64,000 nt of DNA from contig NC_080702.1 of assembly GCF_030445035.2 (NCBI RefSeq), forward strand, positions 14,578,029 through 14,642,028, in the 5' to 3' direction. Shown here one piece after another: positions 1 to 11,080 of the stretch. The notes below the pieces were generated by a model. It ran no database searches and was not told where the DNA came from. It saw only the letters and a program-made list of their open reading frames with translations. Within the stretch, counting starts at the first letter, position 1. Each line of letters begins with the position of its first letter. This DNA comes from Dasypus novemcinctus. Lineage: Eukaryota > Chordata > Mammalia > Cingulata > Dasypodidae. The position numbers were made by a program, and so were the translations under genes.

Positions 1-205
1 TAGAGTCAAGCCTGACTCCTCCATGTATTAAGTTTGTGACCTTAGGCACAAAACTTCATACGTGGAGACCTTAGGCAGTTCTCTGGGCCCCGTTTCCTTC
101 CCTGTGAAATAGAACCTGTCTCATACTTCCTTCTAAAAATTACCTGGGTTAGTACTTTCCAAGTATTTAAAAGCACCTAATAAGTATGATTTAAGTATTT
201 GTTAA
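1..205 (+). repeat. MIR-like SINE relic
   Basis: The order of short motifs follows a MIR element. There is a 'tgtgaccttaggca' core, then a 'gtttccttccctgtgaaat' stretch like the MIR 'tcctcatctgtaaaat' segment, then a tail ending near 'cacctaataagta'. The copy is strongly diverged and cut off at the window edge. The call rests on remembered consensus, so it is moderate. Confidence 0.55.
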
Positions 206-690
206 AAGAGATGTTATTCATATATAAAGGTGATCATATGTGTTTCTCCTGTAATCTATTAATATATTGATATTTTCAAAAATCTAATAGTCATGGGCTA
301 CCAAAGTTTGACTTGTCATCTTTCCTTTCTTAAATGCTGATGTTGTCCTGTGCTTTGTATCCATTCAACCCACTTATCCTACCATCTTTCTGTTTTCCTT
401 GTCTCTCTACCCAGATTACCTGTCATTGTTTTACTTTCCCAATTTTCTTTCTCCTTTATTGTTTGCTCCTTTTCGGTCACTTGCCATCTTCTCTTTTTCT
501 CTCTTGACATTTAGTTTGGAATATCACAGCTTTTATTTTATAGGTTTTACCTCTTCTGTGTGTATTCATTTGGGTAGGAGGGAGGGTGATACCATCCAGT
601 TTCCTGGCACTATATGTTGTCTATATGGTTATGACTCTTACATTTATGCTGCAATCAGATTCTGCCCAAAATTCCATACTCATATGTAAC
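206..690. other. AT-rich spacer, nothing recognised
   Basis: There is no gene or repeat I can name here. A 96-codon open frame on the plus strand is rich in Ser, Phe and Leu, as expected from translated pyrimidine-rich DNA, and resembles no known protein. Confidence 0.5.
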
Positions 691-699
691 TACCTATAG

Positions 700-1430
700 A
701 GTATCTTCTCCTTTATGTCTGAAAGACATTGAAAACTCAATATGTCCCAAACCAAACACCTAAGTTTAATAATCCCTCTAACCTACTCCTCCAACAGCCA
801 TGTGCATTCTGATTGATAAGTTAAAAAATTTATCATAATACTTATCACTCTCCTTTTTTCATATATCACATTCAATCTTTCAGCATATTCCGCTGGCTCT
901 AACTCAAAATGTATCCAGATTTCTACCAGTTCCACCACCTTGAACACTGTCATGTCAAGGCACAATATTGGCAACAATCTCCTATCTGGACTCTATGGTT
1001 CTAACTTCTTACCCCCTACAAAAGATTTATTATTAGGACAAGTGGTTGGAGTTCTATTAAAACTGAAGATACTATTATTTATGTGCTCAAAACCTTGAAA
1101 TGTTAACCAACTTCACACAGAGTAAATACTAAAATCCTTAAAATCTCCCACAAAGCCTACATGGCCCTTCTGTTACTGCTCTGACCTTATCCCCTAATAC
1201 TTTCTCCCTATCTAACTCCACTCTAGCTTTTTGGTCCTTGAACATGATGGGGAAGCATCCAGTTTTCCCTGGGCTGCTTATTTTGAGAGTATCCACAATA
1301 GCCTCCTTACCCATATTGACATCTTTGCAGAAGCTGAACCTTGTCAATGATACCTATCTTCACCATTGTGACAGTTTGTTCTTTATGAATCCCAAAGACA
1401 GAAAGATGATGTTCTTAAACTAACCTCCTT
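700..1430 (+). repeat. Ancient LINE-2 (L2) 3' relic
   Basis: Scattered motifs match the 3' part of L2: a region with 'cctactcctcc', then 'ccttatcccctaatactttctccct', and then 'gtccttgaacatgatgggg', corresponding to the 'gttcctcgaacatgcc' part of L2. Divergence is very high and no reading frame survives. The edges are approximate. Confidence 0.5.
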
Positions 1431-1744
1431 CTGTGGGGGTGGAAGTCTTCGCATGAAATTCACTCAAGGTCACCTAATGAGGTTGCTGTTCCTGGGCTAT
1501 GTCAGTGAAGCATGGCTCATGCTGAATCTCCACCCTCTTGCTGGGTGTTAGAGAGACACAGAAGAAAGGGAAGCCACCATACTGATCCTGCTACATAAGA
1601 GAGGGACTGCAGGAAAACAGAGGCCAGGGGGGGCTGACAGAGGTCCTGGAGTCTGGAACCAGCAGGGCAGAGGCACACAACTCACCCTGGGGAAAACCCC
1701 TCCACCCCCTCAGGCTCCAGCAGCACCCATAGGCAGCCTGTAAG
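1431..1744. other. Unassigned, moderately GC-rich segment
   Basis: About 300 bases are richer in G and C than their surroundings. They contain 'ccaggggggg'-like purine runs and 'cccctccaccccctcag', but no recognisable gene or repeat. Confidence 0.4.
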
Positions 1745-2110
1745 CAGCGTATATTTAGATTGTGTTTTTCATCCAGCCTGCTAATCTCTGACTTTGGATT
1801 ATTTTTCTTCCATTCACATTTAATGTTATTACTGATGTAGTTGTGTTGTTATCACATGTCATTTCCCCTATATTCTTACTTTACTGCTTTCTTTTGCATT
1901 CTTTAAATATTTTCTGGTATAATATTTTATCCTTTAATGGCATTTTCGCTATATTTTTTCAGTTATTTTTCTTAGTGGTTGCTCTAGGGCTTACCTTAAA
2001 CACTTAACAGAATCAGCTTTGGATTTATATTGGCAATTGTAGTGAGATATAGAAACATTGCTCTGTGCACCTCAGTTCTCTTCCTCATTTTTGCATTTTA
2101 TTGTCATATA
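1745..2110 (-). mobile_element. Old L1 fragment, ORF2 start region, antisense
   Basis: On the minus strand the sequence reads like the approach to L1 ORF2. It includes 'aataacattaaatgtgaatgg', the DNA behind the 'TLNVNGLN' start of the endonuclease, followed by 'cagagattagcaggctgga'. The same landmarks occur in L1-A (near 5245) and L1-B (near 15790). No frame is open. Edges are approximate. Confidence 0.55.
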
Positions 2111-2164
2111 TATCACATCAATATGCTACAAAAGCACAGTTTTTAAATTATTGCTATATTATTT

Positions 2165-2706
2165 ATTTTTATTTATTTTTACTGCATTTTTTGAAAATAT
2201 ATAGATCTCAAAAACTGTTACATTAAAAAAAAAAAGGTACCATATGCTCCACATCCCACCCCCCAACTCCTCCAACATCAACAACCTCTTTCATCGTTGT
2301 GGCACATTAATTGCATTTGATGAATACATTTTGGAGCACTGCTGCACCACATGGATAATAGTTTACATTGTAGTTTACACTCTCCCCTACTACATTCAGT
2401 GGATTATGGCAGGGTATGTAATGTCCAACATCTATCTTGCAATATCATTTAGGACAACTCCAAGTCCCAAAAATGCCCCCACATCACATCTCTTCTTCCC
2501 TCTCCCTGCCCTCAGCAACTACCGTGGCCACAATGCTACAATTTTTTTCATTACTGGTCACAATAGTTCTATAGTAGAATACCATTAAGTCCACTCCAAT
2601 CCATATTTTATTCCTCCATCCTGTGGACCCTGGGGTGGTGATGTCCCCTGCACCTCTATATCAAGAGGAGGCTTAGATGACACATGGTTGACAGATGTGA
2701 TTCAAG
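2165..2706 (-). mobile_element. L1 3'-UTR fragment (L1-A/B type), antisense
   Basis: The plus strand starts with an A/T-rich tail and 'tgttacattaaaaaa', then runs through 'aacaacctctttcatc', 'ggagcactgctgcacc' and 'acactctcccc'. These are the reverse complement of the 3'-UTR module shared with 9071-10573, 20780-22400, 26110-27611 and others. The copy is 5'-truncated to the last ~0.5 kb. Its 114-codon plus-strand open frame is antisense to the element and not a gene. Confidence 0.85.
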
Positions 2707-2859
2707 GCTTCTTGGAGAAATGTCCAATACCAAGCCTGGGGAATGGTACATAAGATTCTTTAGAAAAATTTTCAGAAAATTCCTGAAAGTGATAAATACT
2801 TCTTAGTATATGTGCATGTGTTTGACTAAAAATAAATGTATTTTTCCTTAAAAAAAAAA

Positions 2860-3246
2860 AAGAGAAAAATAATGGTATCCTATGACTCAGTATCCACTTC
2901 TGAAATTATAGAATTCCACTTCTGAAATTATAGAACACAGAAAGTGTTAGAAAACTGAAGAATTTTCAGAGGAGAATGTGCTCTTAACATGTAAAATATT
3001 GAAAAAATTTAAATGTTTATCAAGAGTACAATTAATAAATTGTGGCTTATTCATGTTGAAACACCATAGTGCAATAAAAAATGAACAAACTGCATACAGA
3101 TATAATTGCTCAGATATATCTTAAAGACATCATTAAAGTAAAGGTTCCCAGATACTTTAGAACCAATATACTCTAATTGCACATATAAAATATAGACCAA
3201 AATATTAGCTATTTGGGGATGTACAGTTAAGTAATAACAGCATAGT
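2860..3246 (+). mobile_element. Old L1M-type fragment, end of ORF2
   Basis: The stretch from 'aatgtttatcaagagtac' through 'aataaattgtggcttattc' and 'gcaataaaaaatgaac' corresponds to the C-terminal end of L1 ORF2 in older mammalian L1s. It is diverged and frameless. At 2898-2940 it holds a short tandem duplication of a ~22-bp unit beginning 'acttctgaaattatagaa'. Confidence 0.6.
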
Positions 3247-3349
3247 AAGAAGATCCAAGATGGCAGAGGAGAGGTTGGCAGGCTGTACTACTCCTCCAAA
3301 AACTGTAGGAAGATACAGAATAAGTGGAACCAAGTGTCAAAGAGGACAG

Positions 3350-4310
3350 TTATCATGAAACAAAATGAAATAAAACCCTAGACTAGAAAGAGAGGTTAAC
3401 CAACTGAATAAGCCCATTAAGATAAACAGATGGATAGATACCAGGAAAAAATTACAAGCCATACTAAGAAACAGAAAGATACAGCCCAGTATAATGAACA
3501 AATGAAAAAGCAAGAGAAGATGCAGAATGTGGAACAACTAATAAAGATGTCCAACTCTATATCATGAATAAACTGAATGAAGTGAGGGAAGAGATAAAGG
3601 ATATTAAGAAGAGACTGGAACATAGAGAAGAAATCATATGCATTAAAAAAGATAACAGATCTGATAGTGATAAAAGGCATAATGCAAGAAATTAAAAATA
3701 CACTGAAAGCACATAGGTTTGAACAGGCAGAGGGAATAATTAATGATGTTGAAGATAGAATATCTGATCTCACACAGATAGTAAAATGGATAGATTAAAA
3801 ATACAGAAAAAATTAAGCAGGGACTCAGAAAATTGAATGACAATACAAAACACATAAACATACACTTTTAAGGCACCCCAGAGGGAGAAGAGATTGGAAA
3901 GGGGGCAGAAGGAGTGTTGGAGGAGATAGTGGTTCAAATTTTCCCATGTCTTATGAGGTACATAGATATACATGTCCAGGGAACTCAGCCCACTACAAAC
4001 AGAATAAATACTGATGTACATGTCCAGGAAGCACAGTACACTGCACACAGAATAAATACTAACAGGACTACCCTGAGATTCCTACTTAACAGATTATCAA
4101 ATGCTCAAGAAAAATAATTCTGATAGCAGAAAGAGAAAACAGATTCATCACATATACAGGAAGCACAATGAGAGTAAGTGCTGGTTTCTCATCTGAAACC
4201 ATGGAGGAAAGAAGGCAGTAGTATAACATAAAGTGCTAAAAGGAGAAAACTGCTGGCCACAAATTCTGTAACCAGCAAAGCTCACCTTCAAAAATGAGAG
4301 AGCTTTCAAT
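3350..4310 (+). pseudogene. L1-A ORF1 relic
   Basis: ORF1p is the RNA-binding chaperone of L1 retrotransposition. This copy aligns by eye with L1 ORF1. A Lys/Glu-rich coiled-coil stretch (about 3460-3700, with repeated 'aag/gaa' codons) is followed by the RNA-recognition and C-terminal part (about 3860-4300), including 'ggcagaaggagtgttggagg' and 'aaaactgctggccacaaattc'. The same landmarks occur in L1-C at 43340-43690. No frame stays open longer than about 70 codons, so it is inactive. The solo LTR at 4319 interrupts the ORF1 end. Confidence 0.7.
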
Positions 4311-4318
4311 ATATTCAT

Positions 4319-5003
4319 TGTAGCAGTTTGATATTATTGATGAATTCCAAAAAGAAATATTGGATTATATTTGTAAACTGGTCTTTTTTCCTCTAGGCAT
4401 ATTAGATTATATTGGATTCCTTGGTGGGTGGGGACTCACAGAAAAAAGGCATGACAAAGGGCAGAGTTGAAGCTTTTCGATCCTGGGAGATTTTGATGTT
4501 GAAGTTTTGATTTGGAGTTTGATGCTGGAGCCTTGAGCTGAATCCTTGAACTGAAGCCCCAGGAAGTAAACACACAGAGGAAAGAGAAGCAAGCCCTGGG
4601 AAGAGAGGACCTGAACCAGAAGAACAAAGAAGAATAGAGACAGCTCCTTAGACACAGCAGAATGCTTGGTAGAGAGACTGAGCCATTTGCCTGATAGTCT
4701 ACAACTAACCTTGTGGATAGAAACAAAGCCTAGAAAGTCTCATAGTCTACAGCTGACCTTGTGGAGAAAACAGGGGACCTGAGCCCAGAGAGAAGCAAGA
4801 CCTGGGAAGAGAGGAACCCAGTAAGCCTGAACCCTGGCAGACTTCGGCAACCTTCTTGTTCCAACACGTGGAAGTAGACTATGGTGAGGGAAGTAACTTA
4901 TGCTTTATGTCCTGGTGTCTGTAAGCTTGTACCCAGTTAATTATCCTTTATAAAAGCCAACAGATTTCTGCTATTTTGAATCAGCACCTCTTTGGCTAAT
5001 ACA
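4319..5003 (+). mobile_element. Solo LTR, ERVL type, with TTCAT duplication
   Basis: The element starts TGTAGCAGTTTGAT, ends GGCTAATACA and lies inside L1-A. It is flanked by a perfect 5-bp duplication, TTCAT, at 4314-4318 and 5004-5008. TG...CA ends, an 'ACTAATACA'-like terminus, a poly(A)-signal zone near 4940-4960 ('ttatcctttataaaagcc') and a 5-bp duplication are typical of ERVL/MaLR LTRs. No internal viral genes remain, so it formed by LTR-LTR recombination. Related copies are at 6037-6615 (minus) and 31426-31994 (plus). Confidence 0.85.
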
Positions 5004-6036
5004 TTCATAGATATACAAAGTTTGAGAAAGTTTGTCTACATGAGTCCTGCCCTGAAAGTAAAAATAAAGGGAGTGCTGCAGGTTGAAAGGAACAAAACAG
5101 GAGAGAGCGTTGAAGGAGAATGTAGAAAGGAAGATTATTGGTAAAAGTAACTAAAATAATAAATAGCAAAATAAAAATAAAATAAGACATATATAAACCT
5201 AAAGATAAATGGCTAAATTAATTACTGCATTTACAGTAATAACACTGAATGTTAGTGAATTAAAATCTCCAATCAAAAGACTCAGATTGGTTGAATGGAA
5301 AAGTAAAATGATCCATGTATGTGCTGTCTACAAAATCTCATGTTAGAGCCAGGGATGCAAGGAGGTTGCAAGTGAAAGGTTGGAAAATGATTTTTACACC
5401 CAAACCATAACCAAAAAGGGGCAGGAGTAGCTATATTAATATGAGACAAAATAGACTCTAAATGCAAAATTTTTGTAAGAGACAAAGAAGGACATGCATA
5501 TTAATAAAAGGGGTAATCTGTCATGACAAAACAATCTTAAATATTTATGCATCTAACCAGGGTGCCCCAAAATACACAAGGGAAACAATGGCAAACTAAG
5601 GAAAGAATTAGATGCTTCTACAATCATAGTAGGGAATTTTAATACATCATTATCCCCATTAGAGAGAACATCTCAACAGAGGCTTAATAATGAAACAAAG
5701 ACCTGAAATAATTCTTTAGAGAAACTACACCTAATAGACATATACAGAAATCACTACTCAAATACAGCATCATATACACTCTTCTTAAGTGCATATTGGT
5801 CATTTCCAGAAGAGACCACATGCTTCGTTATAAAACAATTCCCAATTAATTTAGAAATATTGAAATTATACCCCCCCCAATTGCTCTCATCACAATGAAA
5901 TGAAGCTGGAAATTAATAAGGAGCGGAGAACTAGAACAGGCAGAAATACATGGAAGTTAAACAACACAATCTTAAACAACCGCTGGGTCAAGGAGGAAAT
6001 TACAAAAGAAATAAGTAACTTCCTTGAAATCTATAT

Positions 6037-6615
6037 TGTGGAAAGGGGTGCTGATGCAAAATACTAGAAATCAGTTGGTTTTTATAAAGGGTCTGTTGCC
6101 ATGTGTTGACACAAGAAGGTGGGTGATGTCTGCGAGGATTCCGTCTTCCTCCTCTTCCCAAGGCTCCATGGTCCCAGCTTCCAATCTCAGCCACAGGCTC
6201 GGACAAATCTTGTCTTTCTCCTGGGGCTTGTTTCTCTCTGGGTTCAGCTGCTCTCTTCTCTCCACAAAGGCCAGCTGTAAACTGTCAGGTGAATGGCTCA
6301 ACTCTCTTCCTGGGGCTTCTGCCATGTCTAATGGAGACATCTCTTTCCTCATGTATCTGCTTCTCTGTGTGCTTACTTCCTGGGCTCCAGGATCAAAACT
6401 CTAACTTTCTTTTCTGACATATTGTTTTCTCTGTGTGTCCCTGCCCACCAAATACATCCTACTGATGTGGTCCAATCAAAGTGCTACTCATAGTTTAATC
6501 AAGTAAAAGTGACACCTCTGAATTCAATACAATCTAAGGGTACCACTAGCCTAGAGGACAAATCAGTTTCCAAACATAATCAGTATTTCTTTTGGGATTC
6601 TAATAAACTTCCACA
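6037..6615 (-). mobile_element. Solo LTR, ERVL type, antisense inside L1-A
   Basis: On the minus strand it starts TGTGGAAGTTTATTAG and ends with 'gcatcagcacccctttccaca'. The end closely matches the LTR at 31426-31994. L1-A ORF2 sequence continues on both sides ('agtaacttccttgaaatc' before, 'gatgaaaatgaaatcacaac' after). I see no clean 5-bp duplication, so the flanks have mutated or the edges are off by a few bases. The 126-codon plus-strand frame at 6024-6404 is antisense to the LTR and not a gene. Confidence 0.75.
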
Positions 6616-9070
6616 AAATGGATGAAAATGAAATCACAACATATCAACCTTATGGGATGCAGCAAGGACAGTGCTGAGAGGGGAATGTATAGCTACAAAT
6701 CCCAACATTAAAAAAGAAGAAAGAACTAAAATCAAGATCTAGCTGCTCACCTGGAGGACACAGAAAAAGAAAAAACAAACTAATCCTAAAGCATGCAGAA
6801 GGAAGGAAATAACAAAGATTAGAGCAAATTAAAGGAAATTGAAAACAAACAATAATTAGAAAAATAAACAAAACCAAAAGCTGGTTCTTTGAGAAACCCT
6901 TAGCTAGACGAACAAAAAAAAAAAAAAAAAAAAAGACAGAAAATGAAAATAATTAAAAATAGAGAGGATATTACCACAGATCACATAGGAATAGAGTATC
7001 ATAAAAGGACACTTTGAAAAAATTGGATACCGACAAGTGGATTACTTATAGAAAATGGACAAATTTCTAGAAACAAGAAAACTACATTAAAGAAAGAATT
7101 ATAAAACCTCAGCACACCAGTCACAAGTAGTGAGACTGAATTAGTCATAAAAAATCTTCTATCCAAGAAAAGCTCAGGACCAGATGGCTTTGTGGGATAA
7201 TTCTACCAATCATTCTGGAAAGAACTAGCATTTCTTAAATCCTTCCAAAAAAAGAAAAGAAGAAGGAACATTGCTTAACTCATTTTATGATGCCAACATC
7301 CCATTATAACAAAGCCACATGAAAGTGCCATGCAAAAAAATAAATCTACAGACCAGTCTCTCTATTGAACTTAGATACTAAAATCCTCAACAAACACCTT
7401 CTAATCATATTCAACAACAAATCAAGTGAATTATACACCATGATCAAGGGGGTTTTCATCTCAAGCTTGCAAGGATAGCTCAACATAAGAAAATCAATGT
7501 TATACACCACATTAGCAGATTTTAAAAATCACATGATCATCTCTATAGATGCAGAAAAGCATTAGAAAAGATACAGCATCCTCCTTTGATAAGAGCACTT
7601 GAAGAGGTAGAAAAGAAGGAAACTTCCTCAACATGATAAAGGGTATATATCAATAACCCATAGCTAACATCATATCAATGGTAAAATGCTAAAGGCTTTC
7701 CCTTATGAGATCTGGAACAAGACAAGGATGCTCACTGTCTCTACTTTTATTTATTTATTATATGTACTTGTTATTTATTATTATTTATTTATTTATTATA
7801 TGTACTTGTTCAAGCACTTAGATAAAAAAAGAAATAAAACAAGTCCAGATTGGAAAGGAAAAGGTAAAACTTTCACTATTTAGAGATAACATGGTCACGT
7901 TTCTAGAGTTCATAAATGAGGTTAGTAATGTGGCAGGATATAAGATCAACTTGCAAAAATCAGTTGCATTTCTGTACAGTAGCATCTGAGGGGGAAATCA
8001 AGAAAAAAAATTCCATTTGCAATAGCAACTGTAAGAATCGAATACCTAGGCATAAACTTAATGAAGGATGAAAAGGACTTGTACACAGAGAACTATACAA
8101 CATTGCTAAAAGAATTCAAATAAGACCTAAATAAATGGAAGAATATTCCATGTTCATGAATTGGAAGACTGAATATTATTAGATGCCTATCCTAGGCAAA
8201 TATATTTGCAGATTTAACACAAACCCAATAAAAATAATAACAGCTTATTTTACTGAACTGGAAAAGCCAATTATGAAATTTTTTTGGAAAGGCAAGTGGC
8301 CCAGAGTGGCCAAAAACATACTGAAAAAGAAAATCAAGATAGCAGCAATCATGCTTCCTTTAAAGCTTCCTTACTTAAAGTTAGAGTCATCAAAAGTACA
8401 TGGTATTGGCCCAAGGATAGACAGAGGTTCTATTAGATAGACTAATGGAACCAAATTGAGAGTAGTGATATAGACCTGGAAATATATGGCCAACTGATAT
8501 TTGGCAAGACCACACCAAGGACACTTAACTGGGAAAGAACAGCCTCTGCAACAAATGTTGCTGAGAAAACTGGATAGCCATATCCAAAAGAATTAGAAAG
8601 GATCACCATCTCATGCCCTATACGAAAATTAACTCTAGATGGATCAAGACATAAATGCAAGATTTCAGACCATAAAGCTCCAAGAAGATGATGTAGGAAA
8701 GTGTCTATGAGAGCTGGTAGTAGGAAATGATTTCATGAACTTTACAAAGTGCAAGCAATGAAAAAAAAAAATAGATAAACGGTACATCCTAAAAATTTAA
8801 AATTTTTGTGCTTTAAAGGAGTTTGTCAAAAAAGCCTACACAATGGGAGAAAATATTTGGGAGTGCCTTATAATAAGGGACTAATATCCAGCACATAAAG
8901 AAATTCTAAATCTCAAAAACAAACAAAGAACCTATTCTAAAAATGGGCAAGAGACTTAAATACATGGTTTTCCAAAGAGGAAATACAAATGTCTGAAAAT
9001 AGCATGAAACGTCAACCTCAAAATTCTCAACCTCACTAGCTATTAGGGAAATGCAAATCAAAATCAATGA

Positions 9071-10573
9071 ATCATGTACGGTACATAAATGTGTTCAAAT
9101 GTTCATGAGGCATTGTTACAATGGGTAGAGATTCACACAGTAACTGAGAGAATATTGAATTCCCATACTGGGCAGATCTACCACACTCTCTAATGGAAAA
9201 ACAATAAGCCCCCAAGTTCAGGGCAATGGCTATTGAAGAAGGATGGTCCATTGATGGGCCCTTGATATTGACAATTATGCTTATGAGCCTTAGCTCTTGA
9301 AATTGCAACTTAGCTTAGTGCTGTAGGATGCCTAAGAGTTACCTCCCGAGAGCCTCCATGTTGCTCAAATGTGGCCTCTCTCTAAACCAAAGTTAACATA
9401 TAAATGCATTACCTTCCCCCCAGTGTGGGACACAATTCCCAGGGATGAACCTCCCTGGCATTGAGGGATTACTACCAAACACCAGTGAGCAATGCAACTG
9501 GAAAAAGACCTTGAATAAAAGGGGGAAAAGGTAAAGACAGATGGGTTTACATGGCTAAGAGGCTTCAAAGTGAGTTGGGAAGTCATCCCGGAGGTAATGC
9601 TTACGCACATCGTAGCAGAATCTCATGCACTGCCAAAGTAGAGCCCCAAATAGTGGGGCTCCTGAGGGCTCAGAACACACCCAGGTCCTAAGGTCATGGC
9701 AGATAGCTCTGGAGTCTGGTGCTTCACTAATGGGCTCTACTTTGGAGTTCTTGCTCCTGAGTGTGACAGAGTTGGATTCAGATGTGATTTCTCTCCACAC
9801 TCCTCTTCTGTCCCTTCTATTGGAACCTATAGTTGGTGCTGGCATTGGTATGTGTATGTTCAAGAGACTTGAATCTTTGGGATGTCCATGTGTCAGCTGG
9901 GCACTGGGCCTCAGTGTAGTTGAAACACCTACTCCCCAGTTCATTGGACTCACCCAGGACAACTAACAGAGATGAGGATGGACAACCACCATACCAAGGA
10001 ACCAAGAGAGTCTACAACTGCAAACAAGAGAGTCCCATCCATCAGTCATATGGGATCAAGGCCCCCTCTCAATTAGAGGTGGAGAGGGAATCACCATCCC
10101 AGAATTATCAAGATTCAGGAATAAAACATGGACTAGAGTGGACTTACGGGTATTCTACTATAGACTTATTGGTATGCTGGCTATGGAAGAAATATCCTTG
10201 ATGTGGAGACAGTAGCCACTGGAGGTGCTGAAGGCAGGGAGAGGGAAAAAGAGGTGTATTATGGGGCATTTGGGGACTCAGAATTGTCCTGAATGACACT
10301 GCAATGACAGATACAGGCCATTATATATCCTGCCATAACATACAGAATTGAGTGGAAAAGAGTGTAAACTGTAAACTATAATCCATGATTAGTGACAGTG
10401 CTCCAAAATGTGTTCATCAATTGCAATCAATGTACCACACTAATGAAAGAAGCTGTTAATGTGGGGAAGGGTGGGAGGTGTGGGGAGTAGGGCTTATGGA
10501 AATCCCTTGTATTTTTTGTGTAACATTTTGTATAATCTAAGTATCTTTTAAAAAATTAAAAATAATATTCAAA
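9071..10573 (+). mobile_element. L1 3'-UTR copy inserted in L1-A
   Basis: L1-A ORF2 breaks at about 9070 ('atgcaaatcaaaatc') and resumes at about 10580 ('aatgagttaccatct'). The 1.5 kb between matches the 3' UTR of L1-A itself (about 11470-12900) and other copies. It ends in 'taacattttgtataatc' plus an A-rich tail. The flanks aaaatcaatga (9060-9070) and aaaatacaatga (about 10573-10584) look like a target-site duplication with a one-base difference. This is a 5'-truncated L1 insertion, or a non-autonomous element built from the L1 3' UTR. The 135- and 113-codon frames inside it overlap on opposite strands and are not conserved as proteins. Confidence 0.85.
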
Positions 10574-11080
10574 AAAATACAATGAGTTACCATCTTATAC
10601 CTATTAGACTGGCAGCTGTTAAAAAAACAGGAAGCATCACATGTTCGAGAGGATTTGTAGGAGTGGGAACATTCATCCAGCTGGGAATGTAGAATGGTGC
10701 AGCAATTTTGAAGGATGTTTTGGTGGTTCCTCAGGAAGCTAAATATAGAATTGTTTTATGATCTGGCAATCCAACTACTAGGCATATACCCAGAAGAATT
10801 GAAAGCAGGGACACAACTAGATATATGCACACCAATGTTCCTAGTGGCATTGTTCACTATTGCCAAAGACTGGAAGGAACCCAAGTGTCTATCAACAGGA
10901 ATGTATAAGCAAACTGTGGTATATACATACAATGGGCTATTAATAAGATGGAAGAAGGAGTGAGGGATTGACATATGTGATAACATGGATTAATCACAAA
11001 GCCCTTATGTTAAATGCAGTAAGCCAGCCACTAAACGAGAAATATTGCATGATGTCTCTGGTATGGCCTAAACATATTGA

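Larger units (their letters stand above)
5215..11080 (+). pseudogene. L1-A ORF2 relic (endonuclease/reverse transcriptase)
   Basis: ORF2p is the endonuclease and reverse transcriptase of L1. The endonuclease start is visible at about 5240 ('acactgaatgttagtgaatt'). Reverse transcriptase motif A is near 7540-7575, where the usual [11 protein letters not shown] is broken after 'IDAEK' by a base loss. The RQGC motif is near 7720. The region of the FADD active site near 7880 now reads FRDN. The C-terminal domain runs to about 11080 ('aaatattgcatgatgtctctgg'). The frame is cut by the LTR at 6037-6615 and the 3'-UTR insertion at about 9071-10573, besides many point lesions. It encodes nothing functional. 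Confidence 0.85.

Noticed and set aside
6024-6404. 126-codon plus-strand frame and a 93-codon minus-strand frame
   Set aside because: They fall within the antisense LTR at 6037-6615.
9555-9966. Overlapping 135- and 113-codon frames on opposite strands
   Set aside because: Both lie in the L1 3'-UTR insertion and are not conserved in the same form in the other copies.
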